DNA of 64,000 bases from Salinimicrobium sp963709775 (GCA_963709775.1 CAVPXS010000003.1:1-64000), one strand, 5' to 3'; shown: positions 20,069 to 29,456, counted from the first letter of the stretch. Notes: a model not told the origin generated them from the sequence alone. Translations and numbers: made by a program.

Positions 20069-20106
20069 AGTAAAAGAAGACAAGAAAGTTAAGGATATTC
20101 CTAAAA

Positions 20107-20600
20107 TTAATTATAGGAAACAGTGACATTAAACCCTGAAGAGTTTGTATAGAAGCCTGCAGACTGGTTAGCTTCCAGATTTAATCTTGCTCCAATTTTA
20201 ATTATATCAGAAATAACGCCTTCCTCGGGAGCTACAGTGAAATCATCTATGATCAATTGTTGATCGGGGTTTTCACTATTGAAAAGAACAAAGGACTCAG
20301 GAAGGGTAATTGCATAATTATTGTTTCCATGAGTAACCACGGCCTGAGCAGGATTTACAGTACCGGGAAAGGAAGAAGATATTTGTACTCCGTATGCTAC
20401 TCTTGAACCATCGGGAGTTAAGATCACCGTCCCGGGATTATAGGCAGAGATCACATTTCCAAAATCCAGATCAACAGTTTTGTCAATCTTAATAGGATCA
20501 ATAATGTAGCCCGACTCTCCACCGTTGCCGAAGCTGATGCCTGCGCAAATGTTTGCGTGGAGATCAGCAGGAAAATAAATAAGCTTAATACTTTATTCAT
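20107..20600 (-). CDS. DUF4402-type pilin, one frameshift
   Basis: The start at 20600 gives the signal peptide MNKVLSLFIFLLISTQTFAQ and ASASATVES; one indel near 20520 leads into GYIIDPIKIDKTVDLDFGNV. The remaining 115 residues are open to the stop at 20107 and end ARLNLEANQSAGFYTNSSGF with a final NVTVSYN. The pattern (Ala/Ser-rich start, I-x-P-I-x-I, DLDFG, then N-x-T-V-x-Y at the end) is that of DUF4402 proteins, which resemble subunits of archaic chaperone-usher fimbriae. The C-terminal strand is of the kind exchanged with the chaperone. It is preceded by a strong terminator and followed after 83 nt by the chaperone. Confidence 0.6.
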
Positions 20601-20641
20601 TTGGGTTGGTGGTGGTTAGTTAAACAAGATAAGCAAAAACT

Positions 20642-20670
20642 AAAAACGCCGCCACAAGGGCGGCGTTTTT
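20642..20670 (-). terminator. strong intrinsic terminator between two pilin genes
   Basis: Arms AACGCCGCC / GGGCGGCGTT with a short loop, flanked by A and T runs on both sides. It lies 20 nt past the stop of the 20691-21201 pilin and about 40 nt before the next pilin, so most transcripts of the first gene should end here. Confidence 0.8.
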
Positions 20671-20690
20671 AATATATTTTATAGTTTAAT

Positions 20691-21201
20691 TTATTCGTAA
20701 GTTACAGTAACATCTAACAGATCCAGTGTAATTACCAGCCGTCTTGATCTGTACCGACAGTCTAAAGTCACCTCCAACTGTAAAAGTTATAGTTCAGCTA
20801 CCTTGAATCATGCAGCTAAGACTTCCTTAAGGCGTATAAAGCATTGTCATGTATGTATCCACCAGTAATATTTGATCTTATTAGCAGTTGTAGAAGTACG
20901 TAAGGTAGTACTAATAACTATAGTCACTGCTGCAGTTACATCAAATTACTGCAGACTGAAGTACACTTCCTATCTGTGCTTTAAATCCAGCATTGTAACT
21001 GATCCTGTTGGATTACTGCATCATACCGTTACCTTCCTCCAGTTGATGTTCCGATAATTTTCCAAAATTCAAGTCTAGTTCTGCTATCGCAATTGTAAAT
21101 AGGACTAACAATTTCTGCAGCTTCAGCTTTTGCATTAGCTGATTCTGTGCAAAAGTAGTTCCAGCGATAAGAGCGAATAAAATAAAAGTAATTTTTTTCA
21201 T
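20691..21201 (-). pseudogene. DUF4402-type pilin, heavily corrupted reading frame
   Basis: The start is clear: MKKITFILFALIAGTTFAQN, followed in shifting frames by ANAKAEAAEIVSP, then LEFWKIIGTSTGG and FDVTAAVTIVIS. The end is AGNYTGS-like and DVTVTYE before TAA at 20691. This is the profile of a DUF4402 pilin of about 165 residues. Unlike the other broken genes here, correcting indels is not enough: several stops and non-conserved stretches remain in the middle (about 20750-21030). Either the gene is a genuine pseudogene or the consensus is very poor. A strong terminator follows, as expected for an abundant major subunit. Confidence 0.5.
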
Positions 21202-21667
21202 GGTAAGTAGGTTTTTAGGGGGTATGTAAATATTAATTTGGGTTTCTAATTATTTAACGATGCAAACATACTTCCTAAGGAAAGCTCCTACAAAAAAAGT
21301 CGATAAGGGCGGCAGAAATTCGTTGAAATGCACATTTTAAGTATTTTTTTAGAATCTGAGCCCTGTAATAAAGATAACTTGGAAGGTATTTCTGACGATA
21401 ATTGGAACGGAAGGAAGAATCCCATATTAAGCAAAACCATCCAATAAATAAAGACTCAACGGAAATTTCCAGATTTTCTAAAGATTTTAAATACTTAGCT
21501 TGCTACGGTTCGGTAGACAAGTATACTGAATTTGTATCGTTCAATATATACTTTATCACAACTTATTCTGAATATTTAGAAGAGTAAAGGAAATAGGATA
21601 GAATAACTAAATGGTATTCTCCCAGGAAATATCAGAAGGATTAACCTATAAATGATATAACACCGGA
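21202..21667. other. 466-nt stretch without a recognised gene
   Basis: AT-rich sequence upstream of the corrupted pilin. A 61-codon plus-strand frame opening with TTG at 21402 has no recognisable similarity or codon pattern and is not called. Any promoter for the pilin gene would lie here; I found no clear TAnnTTTG. Confidence 0.4.
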
Positions 21668-21790
21668 TTATAACTGGCCGGAGTAGATCAAATCAATTAC
21701 CACCTGTACCAATACTGCAGTAACCGCAATTATTCCGACGTAAAAACCTTTTTTGCCTATTGTCTCCATTGAATTTTCTGAATGTTTCAT
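21668..21790 (-). CDS. small membrane protein (40 aa)
   Basis: A 40-codon frame (MKHSENSMETIGKKGFYVGI to the end VVIDLIYSGQL) with one clear transmembrane helix (YVGIIAVTAVLVQVVIDLIY). The upstream AACCAAAA is a plausible Bacteroidota leader. It sits between two pilin genes on the same strand. I do not recognise the family, and its link to the fimbrial locus is positional only. The following 21791-22061 stretch has no gene that I can support. Confidence 0.4.
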   Translation of the reverse strand: MKHSENSMETIGKKGFYVGIIAVTAVLVQVVIDLIYSGQL

Positions 21791-22061
21791 TTTTGGTTAA
21801 ATTTTGTTCCGGTTAATCAATTCATTTTTAAATCCATTCCAACAACCCTGATATGAGAAGCTGAAGCAAATATTATTAAAATGTAATAACTAGTAGGGAT
21901 TTGAACCTTTAGGTAGGGCAGTAGATTCTATTCAAAGATGGAATAAAAGCAGGTTTCAAAAAAAATTAATCGTTACACGAATAGAAAATTCGGTGAACTA
22001 CCTCAATTAAGAAAAATTTAAGAAGCTTGAGCAGCAGTAATACCTGGTTATTACGAAAAGA

Positions 22062-22571
22062 TCAATTGTAATTAACAGTGACGTTCATTGGTGACCGACT
22101 GTTGTAAACTCCCGGCGTTTGGTGTGGGTTAACCTCTAAGGTAGCTCCGACCCTTACGGTTTTTGAGCCTCCGGTTAGGCTTCCACCATCGGCGAGGCTA
22201 CTTGTAAAATCTTTGATGATCATGCTTTCGCTGCCGCTAGCCAGTATAAATTCATCTTTAGGAAGGCTTATAGAAAAAGCAAATCCTTCTTCTCCTGTTA
22301 CCTCAAAAGATGCGGCAGAAACTGCAGCATTTTCGGCAAGGGCCACGCCACCTGTACTTATCCTGGTATTCTCGGGGGTGAGAATGACTGCTCCTCCAGA
22401 TTTTGCATCAAGGTTGGCGAAGTTCATATTTGAAGTGGTGGTAATTCCAATAGGCTGAATAATGGTAGCCGAGGCAGTAAAGGAAGCTGTGGCACTGGTT
22501 TGTCCATATGACATACCGGCCCCGGATAACAGTATAATTAGCATTAGAATAAAAACCTTTTTCACTTCCAT
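22062..22571 (-). CDS. DUF4402-type pilin (intact)
   Basis: An intact 169-residue secreted protein. The signal peptide (VFILMLIILLSGAGMSYGQ) is followed by TSATASFTASATIIQPIGIT and NMNFANLDAKSGGAVILTPE, the DUF4402 hallmark in which a hydrophobic N-terminal strand precedes the NFxx motif and a glycine-rich turn. The C-terminus VRVGATLEVNPHQTPGVYNS, then a final MNVTVNYN, is the conserved last strand. DUF4402 proteins resemble subunits of archaic chaperone-usher fimbriae (CsuA/B-like), polymerised by donor-strand exchange; here the chaperone and usher are encoded downstream on the same strand. It is separated from them by about 860 nt, so it may be transcribed independently. Being intact, it shows what the neighbouring broken pilins should look like. 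Confidence 0.7.
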   Translation of the reverse strand: MEVKKVFILMLIILLSGAGMSYGQTSATASFTASATIIQPIGITTTSNMNFANLDAKSGGAVILTPENTRISTGGVALAENAAVSAASFEVTGEEGFAFSISLPKDEFILASGSESMIIKDFTSSLADGGSLTGGSKTVRVGATLEVNPHQTPGVYNSRSPMNVTVNYN

Positions 22572-22733
22572 TTATTTCTAAACCAATATTAAGAAACATT
22601 TTTGAAATAAATCAGATAAAGTGCATAAAATTATCGATGAAATACACAAAGCCAAAAACTATAACGATATAGTCTTATTTTCAGTTCTTTAAAGAATTTA
22701 AGGATCTTTCATATATTTAACCAAATTACATTT

Positions 22734-23150
22734 ATGAAAAACACCTATACTACCAACCTGGAACTTGCTAAAATTGATCTGGGGCTATTGTTCCTGAGGC
22801 TGGGTGCAGCCGGTCTCATGCTCACTCATGGTTATCCAAAACTCCTAAACCTTTTTGGAAGTGAAGAAATAGTATTTGCCGATCCTGCAGGTCTTGGGAT
22901 GGCGACCACACTTGCTTTAGCTGTCTTTGCAGAATTTATTTGTTCGATTCTGGTTATCCTGGGACTGGGAACACGCCTTGCTGTAATCCCGCTAATAATT
23001 ACAATGTTCACTGCCGCTTTCGTGATCCATGCGGCCGATCCTTTTCAGCGAAAAGAACTTGCACTTATATATCTTCTCATATTTACCGTCCTGTTAATTA
23101 CAGGCGCAGGGAAACATTCACTCGATTTCCACTGGCTTAAACGCAAATAA
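22734..23150 (+). CDS. DoxX family membrane protein
   Basis: The 138-residue protein has four predicted transmembrane segments. Typical DoxX features are LGLLFLRLGAAGLMLTHGYP near the N-terminus, GMATTLALAVFAEFICSILV, LGLGTRLAVIPLIITMFTA and the ending KHSLDFHW. DoxX-like proteins are inner-membrane proteins linked to redox or sulfur metabolism in some species, without a settled activity. The gene stands alone. Its stop runs directly into a hairpin shared with the convergent OmpA gene. Start ATG 22734 follows a short AT-rich leader. Confidence 0.82.
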   Translation: MKNTYTTNLELAKIDLGLLFLRLGAAGLMLTHGYPKLLNLFGSEEIVFADPAGLGMATTLALAVFAEFICSILVILGLGTRLAVIPLIITMFTAAFVIHAADPFQRKELALIYLLIFTVLLITGAGKHSLDFHWLKRK

Positions 23151-23176
23151 AAAAGAGGCCAATTTGGCCTCTTTTA
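23150..23176. terminator. bidirectional intrinsic terminator
   Basis: Arms AAAAGAGGCC / GGCCTCTTTT around AATTT, between convergent DoxX and OmpA-family genes. A/T runs on both sides allow use in both directions. Confidence 0.85.
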
Positions 23177-23198
23177 CTTTCCTGTCTAAACTTAATTC

Positions 23199-24059
23199 TT
23201 AGTTATTGGAAGAATCTACAGGCTGTGAAGCCGATTTGTCTGAATCCAGCAAAGCAAGGAATTTATCCAGGTTTGGCAGGATGACAATTCTTGTCCTTCT
23301 GTTAAGAGCTCTGTTCTCTTTTGTGTCATTTTCGGCAACAGGCTTATAGCTACTACGTCCGGCCGCAATTAATTTTTCAGGATCAACGTTGAATCTGTCC
23401 TGTAACAATCTTACAATAGCTGTAGATCGTCTCACACTCAATTCCCAGTTATCCTGGATATAAGAATTTTCTACCATTGTCTGTGAATCTGTATGGCCTT
23501 CTACCATCACTTCCATAGCCGGTTCAGAATTAATTACTTCTGCCAGTTTTTCCAAAAGGGGATAGGCGTCTCTGCTCACTCTATGGCTTCCGCTTCTAAA
23601 AAGCAATTTATCTGATACGTTGATCATCACCACAGTTTTATCTACAGTAATATCTACATCTTCAGATGACCCACTGCTAATTTCGCTTTCCAAATTGTAA
23701 GCTACTGCAAGACTAATAGAATCTTCAAGAGTTTCAGCTTCTGCAAGTTTCGCAGGATCTACTTTCGTAAGAGTTTCTCTCATCTTGCGCTTGTTGGCAT
23801 TAGACATTGCCGTAAGCTCATTCATTTCTAGTTTTTGATCATTTTCTTCAGTAAGGGAATTAATTCTCGAGTTGTAATCTGCTACTCTTTGTTCAATGGC
23901 ATTCAACCTTTCTTCAAGTTTTTCTTTTTCTACCTGAGTTTGCTGTAGATTACTTCGTGTATTATTGTAATCTTCCTCAAGAGCTACATATTTCTTTTTG
24001 GAAACACAAGAAGTCAGCATTGTTGCTGCCAGTACCGTAACGGTAAGAGTCTTTTTCAT
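23199..24059 (-). CDS. OmpA-family lipoprotein with coiled coil
   Basis: The 286-residue protein begins MKKTLTVTVLAATMLTSC, a lipobox ending in Cys18. Residues 25-95 are a long coiled coil (NTRSNLQQTQVEKEKLEERL). The C-terminal third is an OmpA peptidoglycan-binding domain: VMVEGHTDSQTMVENSYIQD, NWELSVRRSTAIVRLLQDRF and RALNRRTRIVILP. It should be anchored in the outer membrane by its lipid and bind diaminopimelate of the cell wall through the conserved Asp and Arg of the domain. This is a structural envelope protein. The Ser-rich C-terminal tail is probably flexible. It ends before the shared terminator. Confidence 0.85.
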   Translation of the reverse strand: MKKTLTVTVLAATMLTSCVSKKKYVALEEDYNNTRSNLQQTQVEKEKLEERLNAIEQRVADYNSRINSLTEENDQKLEMNELTAMSNANKRKMRETLTKVDPAKLAEAETLEDSISLAVAYNLESEISSGSSEDVDITVDKTVVMINVSDKLLFRSGSHRVSRDAYPLLEKLAEVINSEPAMEVMVEGHTDSQTMVENSYIQDNWELSVRRSTAIVRLLQDRFNVDPEKLIAAGRSSYKPVAENDTKENRALNRRTRIVILPNLDKFLALLDSDKSASQPVDSSNN

Positions 24060-24389
24060 GATTTTCAGTTTTTGTTTTTAAATTATCAGGGGTTTTATTT
24101 TTTGGCCCTGACAATGGAAACGCTTTAATAGGGCCGAAATTATAGAAAAGGCTTTTTTAGCTCCTTATTTTTAACGAAAGATTATAAGTTACTTTAGCCT
24201 GTTGCCAAATTATTCCTAATAAAATGGCTGCTCCCGGGGAAATTTTTATCTTTTTCGAAGAGAATTCTCCAGGAAAATTTCAGTCGAAAAATGCCCTTTT
24301 TGGAAGGTGTTGTTTAACAGGCTTTTACCTTAAGGGATTTCAGAATAAGGATTAAAAGAAATAAATTAGACCAGGTAGACAGTCAATCT
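24060..24389. other. 330-nt intergenic region between ompA-like gene and tamB
   Basis: This divergent region must hold promoters for both neighbours, but I found no good TAnnTTTG. A dyad TCAGGG/CCCTGA lies near 24087-24112, close to the start of the OmpA-family gene. No coding sequence is convincing. Confidence 0.4.
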
Positions 24390-27300
24390 TTGGAAACAAA
24401 AAAAAATAAAAAGGAAAAAAAGAAAAGAGGTTCAGGCTTAAAATTATTTTTTAAGATCCTCCTCGGGATTTTTATCTTCATTTTTCTTTTATTACTCTTC
24501 ATCCGCAGCCCCTGGGGACAGGGAATTATTGTAGACAAACTTGTAAACTACATTACTGACAAAACTAATACAGTTGTAGAGGTCGACCGGCTTTTTATCA
24601 CTTTTGGAGGGGATTTAAGTTTGGAAGGTCTTTATATGGAAGATGAAGAAGGCGACACCTTAATATATAGCCGGGAACTTGAAGCCGATATTTCATTAAT
24701 GCCTCTTATAAAAGGTAAAGGTTTTTATCTCAATAGCCTCGACTGGAATGGGGGAATAGCAAATATTGATCGTACAGATACCATTCAGGGTTTTAATTTT
24801 GATTTCCTGACGGAAGCTTTTGCAACGGCCGACACGACTGCTACCACAACCCCGGCAGATACTACTGCTTCTGCGATGGAAATTAGGTTGGGGGATATCA
24901 ATATTGAAAATTTCAGGCTTACCTATGATGATAAATACCTGGGAATTGACACCAAAGTCGCCCTTGGAGGTTTGCAGCTTGACATGCAGAAATTCGAATT
25001 AGACAGCATGCGTTTTGAAGCCGGAGATGTTATATTGAAAGATACCCGCTTCAAGTATGCCCAAACAAAACCTGCTCCCGATTCTCCGCAGGAAGACACG
25101 ATTCCTTTACCTTTTTTGTCTGCCGAAAACCTGAAGCTTAATAACGTTGCCGGATCCTACACCTCTGTTCCCGATGGAATTGTAGCCGATGTGGATATAA
25201 ATGACCTGTACCTCGAATTACCCGCAGTAGATCTGGAAAGCACCATCCTCGTGATCGATAAGCTTGATTTGAACGATTCCAGAATATATCTACAAACTAA
25301 AACCACCGCTATTGCTGAAACAGAACAGAAAACTGCTTCAGATTCTACAGCAACCGAAGGTTTTGAATGGCCCGAATGGGAGGTAAAAGCTTCAGATTTA
25401 AGTATTCAGAACACAAACTTCAGGTATTGGGTTGATGACAGCAGACCTACTCCCGGTACGTTTAATCCTGAAGCTGTTGGACTTGAAGACCTGGATCTTA
25501 TAATCCCGCAACTTATTCTGGCAAATCAATCTCTGGAAGCCAGGGTAGAAGCTCTTAATTTCAGGGAAGCTTCAGGATTGGATTTATATAGAACCCAATT
25601 TGTCGCCAGCATAAACGAAGATAGAATGCTGTTGCAGGATCTACTGCTCAAGTTAAATAGCAATATAGTGGAAGGAAGTTTGGTGATTGATTATCAATCT
25701 CTCGATTCTTTTATAGAAAATCCCGAAAATGCGACCGTGGATCTTAACCTGCCACAGTTTAATGTGGACCTACAGGATTTGTACAGGTTCCAGCCAGATC
25801 TTCGGCAGAATGAATACATTGCTGAACTTGCCAAAAAAGGCATTTCCGGAAGTCTTTTTGCCAGTGGAGAATTATCGAAAATATCTATTGAAAGTACGAA
25901 TATAAACTGGGGCAATACTGCGCTTTCTTCCACGGGTGGTACTATTTATAATGCCACAGATCCAGATAATTTAAGATTTGATCTCCCACAACTTAAATTC
26001 AACTCTTCCCGGGCCGACCTTAGTGGCTTTTTAGAACCTCTGGACCTGGGAATCCAACTTCCTGAAAAAATAAGTTTATCAGGGAATTTCAGTGGAACAC
26101 CAGAAGATATATCGGTTGATGCGATCCTGAATTCTTCCGCAGGAAAAATCGATGTTGTTGGACGATTTGTCACCGCTCCGGAAATTGCTTTCAACGCCGA
26201 TCTTAAGGTTACTAAGTTAGAACTGGGGCAACTCCTTCAGAATAAAGCTTTGGGGTCTATTAGTTTGCAAATGGAAGCTTCGGGTTCAGGAGCCAATGTA
26301 AATGAGCTGGATGCCATGGCCGATGGAAATATTTCCAGCTTTACCTATAATAATTACCAGTTTGAGGATATTGAACTTTATGCCGAACTAGAGGACGGCG
26401 ATGGGTTTGCCAATGTAGATTATAAGGATGAAAATCTCAACATGGAGCTCCAAAGTTTTGTGGAACTGGACTCTGTCGCGCCAAAAGTGGCTTTAAACCT
26501 CAATCTTATTGGAGCCGATCTACAAGCGCTGGGCTTAACCAACAGGCAAATCAATACAGGACTTGATCTTAGAGCAACTTTTGAGGGTAACGCCGAAAGT
26601 TTTGACATGGTGGGAAATATTAATGAAGGGGTTTTTGTATATGATGATAAAACTTATCTCCTGGGTTCTGTCGACCTTCTTGCACATGTGAGACCCGATA
26701 CTACTTCCATTGATGTTGACAACCGTATGCTCGATCTTCGTCTAAGTTCGAATGCCGGGCCTATGGATTTTATAAATGCTCTTGACAGGCATTATCAAAG
26801 CTATTACAGCATAGAAAATCAGCTGGATACGGTTCAAAATCCCGTAAATATTGAATTGCGGGCAGAAGTTAGTCCATCCCCAATTCTAGAAGATGTTTTT
26901 CTTCCGCAGTTGGAAGAAATGGATACTTTAAAAGTAAGAGTGGATTTTGCAGAGAAAACAAGAGAGCTTGCAGCCCAGGTTAGTCTGCCATATCTAAATT
27001 ATTTTGGCAGCGAGATAGACAGTCTGCAGTTCAACATGGCTTCAGACAGAGAGAAACTGGCTTTTGATTTTGGTTTAAAACGTCTAAATACAGGACCACT
27101 GGCTATTAAAGAGACCATTTTGGAAGGGGAACTGGTAAATGAAGAGCTATTGCTGGATTTCACTTCCAATTATGAAGGCGAACGCCTTATGCATTTTAGT
27201 TCCCTGGTATCCAAAGTAGATGATGTGCTCCGAATTCACATTGATCCCGAAGAGCTCATTCTAGATGCTGCGCCCTGGGAAATAGACCCCGACAATGCGA

Positions 27301-29456
27301 TTTTAATTGGAGAAAATGAGTGGAATTTCAACCAATTTGAACTTACACGTAACAACCAGTTGCTTCGAGCTTCAAATCAAATGGATGGAATAGCCGGAGA
27401 ACACATAGGAATAGAGTTCAACAATTTTAAGCTTGCATCGATATTTTCTTATTTCAATCCCGAAAAAGTTTTGGCAGCAGGGAGCATGAATGGAAGTTTT
27501 ATCATTGAAGATCCTTTTGGAACCACCGGACTGGTTGCCGATCTTAAGATCAATGAATTTGGAGTCCTGGATGTGCCGCTGGGAGAACTTTCCCTTGATG
27601 CCAATAGTACCGGTGGGAATACTTATAATATCGATCTTGCCCTTAGAGGTAATGCAGATCTTGACCTAACAGGTTCTTATATAGCTTCGGAGAAAACGGC
27701 TAACCTCGATCTCCAGCTGGACCTTAACGAAATAAAGATGGAGGTTATTGAAAACTTTGCAGACGGCGCCATCACAGGGGCAGACGGGAGCTTCTCGGGT
27801 GCAATATCGGTTAGCGGCACCACTCTGGAACCTCAATATGAGGGGAATATCCATTTTAATAATGCAGCTTTTACCGTTGCTGCTTTAGGGGCACCCTTTG
27901 TATTTCCAGACGAAGACCTACGAATAAATAACGAGGGGATTTATATGGAGAATTTTGTGATCCGGGATATGAACAACAATGAACTTGTTCTTGACGGGGC
28001 TGTCCTGACGGAGACTTATCTCAACCCTGAATTTGATCTTAGCTTTAATGCTGAAAATTTCACAGTCGTTAATTCTGAAGAGGGTGCGAACGAACTCTTT
28101 TACGGCAAGGCGGTAGTTGATATCACAGGCTCCCTAACCGGGGATCTTGAATTACCTATTGTGGAAATGGATCTTACAGTAGGGGAAGAGACCAACCTCA
28201 CCTATATTATTCCTGAAGTAAATGTGGAACTTGAAGAGCGGGAGGGAGTAGTTGTCTTTGTGAACAGGGAGAATCCAAACCAGATCCTTACCCAAACCGA
28301 AGAGGAGGAAGATGCAGTTTCATTTTCGGGCTTTAAGATGAATTCCTATATCTCGGTAGAGGAAAATGCAACCTTTACAGTCATTATTAACGAAGAAACA
28401 GGAGATAACTTCCGCGGGACAGGGGAAGGTGAACTTCTTTTCGATATTTATCCCAATGGAAGGACCACCATGTCGGGTAGGCTGGAACTGCAGGATGGTC
28501 ATTATGAAATGAGCCTTTATAACCTGGTCACCAGGAAATTCGACATCATGGAAGGTAGCAGCATTGTATGGGCGGGAGATCCGCTGGATGCAGATCTCAA
28601 TATTACGGCATCCTATAGTATTGAAACTTCTGCTTCAGGTTTAATGGCTTCACAGTTACAGGGGACAGATCTTGATGTCCAGCAGCAATATCGGCAGGAG
28701 CTGGATTTTCTTGTTTATTTAAAGATAGGAGGGGAGATCTCTGCACCAAAGCTTTCTTTTGGTCTGGACATGCCCGAGGATGAACAGGGAGCTTTAAGCG
28801 GTCAGGTTTACGGTAGAGTGCAACAAATAAATCAACAGGAGAATGAGCTGAACAAACAAGTATTCTCACTGCTGGTACTTAACCGCTTTTTCCCAACCTC
28901 GGGTAGTGATGGTTCGAGTGGGGGAACCCTATCATTCGCCAGGGATAATTTGAATGAAGCCCTTTCCGATCAACTTAATATTTTCTCTGACAGGTTGCTT
29001 GGGGAAACGGGTGTGGACCTCAATTTTGGACTGGACAGTTTTACAGATTACCAGGGTGAGGCTCCAGAGGAGAGAACGCAGCTGGATGTAACGGCCCAAA
29101 AAAGCTTTATGGATGACAGGTTAATTATAAGTGTTGGAAGCGAATTTGATGTCCAGGGAAGCAGCCCTGTGGAGGAAAGCACTCCTCTTATAGGAAATGT
29201 TAGCCTGGAATACCTGCTCACCCCCGATGGTAAATTCAGGTTAATGCTTTTTAACCGAAGTAGCTATGAAAATGTGATTGACGGCCAGTTGATCATTAGT
29301 GGTCTTGCCTTGATCTTTACCCAGGATTTCAACAAGTTCAATGAACTATGGGGACAAATTACAGGATCGGGTAAGGAAGAAGAGGAAGAAAACCAGGATC
29401 AGGAAAAAGAGCAAACAGAAGATCAAAAAGACACAGAAACCCAGGATAGAGAATGA
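24390..29456 (+). CDS. tamB: TamB-type translocation and assembly module protein
   Basis: A 1,688-residue protein with one N-terminal inner-membrane anchor (ILLGIFIFIFLLLLFIRSPW) after a Lys-rich start, then a very long periplasmic beta-helix of AsmA/TamB-like repeats. The last ~400 residues contain the DUF490/TamB domain, with AVSFSGFKMNSYISV and FDIYPNGRTTMSGRLELQDG followed by the C-terminal VNLNFGLDSFTDYQ. TamB-like proteins bridge inner and outer membranes, move phospholipid to the outer membrane and act with an Omp85 partner. The acidic tail (EEENQDQEKEQTEDQKDTET) is unusual. The best start is a TTG at 24390, giving METKKNKK; no ATG fits. It overlaps the downstream Omp85 gene by 4 nt, coupling their translation. 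Confidence 0.88.
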   Translation: METKKNKKEKKKRGSGLKLFFKILLGIFIFIFLLLLFIRSPWGQGIIVDKLVNYITDKTNTVVEVDRLFITFGGDLSLEGLYMEDEEGDTLIYSRELEADISLMPLIKGKGFYLNSLDWNGGIANIDRTDTIQGFNFDFLTEAFATADTTATTTPADTTASAMEIRLGDINIENFRLTYDDKYLGIDTKVALGGLQLDMQKFELDSMRFEAGDVILKDTRFKYAQTKPAPDSPQEDTIPLPFLSAENLKLNNVAGSYTSVPDGIVADVDINDLYLELPAVDLESTILVIDKLDLNDSRIYLQTKTTAIAETEQKTASDSTATEGFEWPEWEVKASDLSIQNTNFRYWVDDSRPTPGTFNPEAVGLEDLDLIIPQLILANQSLEARVEALNFREASGLDLYRTQFVASINEDRMLLQDLLLKLNSNIVEGSLVIDYQSLDSFIENPENATVDLNLPQFNVDLQDLYRFQPDLRQNEYIAELAKKGISGSLFASGELSKISIESTNINWGNTALSSTGGTIYNATDPDNLRFDLPQLKFNSSRADLSGFLEPLDLGIQLPEKISLSGNFSGTPEDISVDAILNSSAGKIDVVGRFVTAPEIAFNADLKVTKLELGQLLQNKALGSISLQMEASGSGANVNELDAMADGNISSFTYNNYQFEDIELYAELEDGDGFANVDYKDENLNMELQSFVELDSVAPKVALNLNLIGADLQALGLTNRQINTGLDLRATFEGNAESFDMVGNINEGVFVYDDKTYLLGSVDLLAHVRPDTTSIDVDNRMLDLRLSSNAGPMDFINALDRHYQSYYSIENQLDTVQNPVNIELRAEVSPSPILEDVFLPQLEEMDTLKVRVDFAEKTRELAAQVSLPYLNYFGSEIDSLQFNMASDREKLAFDFGLKRLNTGPLAIKETILEGELVNEELLLDFTSNYEGERLMHFSSLVSKVDDVLRIHIDPEELILDAAPWEIDPDNAILIGENEWNFNQFELTRNNQLLRASNQMDGIAGEHIGIEFNNFKLASIFSYFNPEKVLAAGSMNGSFIIEDPFGTTGLVADLKINEFGVLDVPLGELSLDANSTGGNTYNIDLALRGNADLDLTGSYIASEKTANLDLQLDLNEIKMEVIENFADGAITGADGSFSGAISVSGTTLEPQYEGNIHFNNAAFTVAALGAPFVFPDEDLRINNEGIYMENFVIRDMNNNELVLDGAVLTETYLNPEFDLSFNAENFTVVNSEEGANELFYGKAVVDITGSLTGDLELPIVEMDLTVGEETNLTYIIPEVNVELEEREGVVVFVNRENPNQILTQTEEEEDAVSFSGFKMNSYISVEENATFTVIINEETGDNFRGTGEGELLFDIYPNGRTTMSGRLELQDGHYEMSLYNLVTRKFDIMEGSSIVWAGDPLDADLNITASYSIETSASGLMASQLQGTDLDVQQQYRQELDFLVYLKIGGEISAPKLSFGLDMPEDEQGALSGQVYGRVQQINQQENELNKQVFSLLVLNRFFPTSGSDGSSGGTLSFARDNLNEALSDQLNIFSDRLLGETGVDLNFGLDSFTDYQGEAPEERTQLDVTAQKSFMDDRLIISVGSEFDVQGSSPVEESTPLIGNVSLEYLLTPDGKFRLMLFNRSSYENVIDGQLIISGLALIFTQDFNKFNELWGQITGSGKEEEEENQDQEKEQTEDQKDTETQDRE

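Noticed and set aside
13870..21201. Phase variation as the reason for the many frame breaks.
   Set aside because: Breaks are spread over several genes and not located in one long repeat tract; decay or consensus errors fit better.
21402..21587. Plus-strand 61-codon frame starting with TTG in the pilin region.
   Set aside because: No recognisable similarity, unusual start, and composition of non-coding AT-rich DNA.
21870..21935. The stretch TAGTAGGGATTTGAACC resembles the T-arm of a tRNA on the minus strand.
   Set aside because: No matching acceptor stem, D-arm or anticodon stem can be formed within about 80 nt, so it is not called a tRNA.
22062..22571. DUF4402 gene considered as a spore-coat-U-like protein outside any fimbrial context.
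   Set aside because: Chaperone and usher genes on the same strand a few kb downstream make a fimbrial role the simpler reading.
24224..24355. Plus-strand 43-codon frame MAAPGEIFIFFEENSPG upstream of tamB.
   Set aside because: Low-complexity content and no recognisable family or leader; more likely part of the tamB promoter region.
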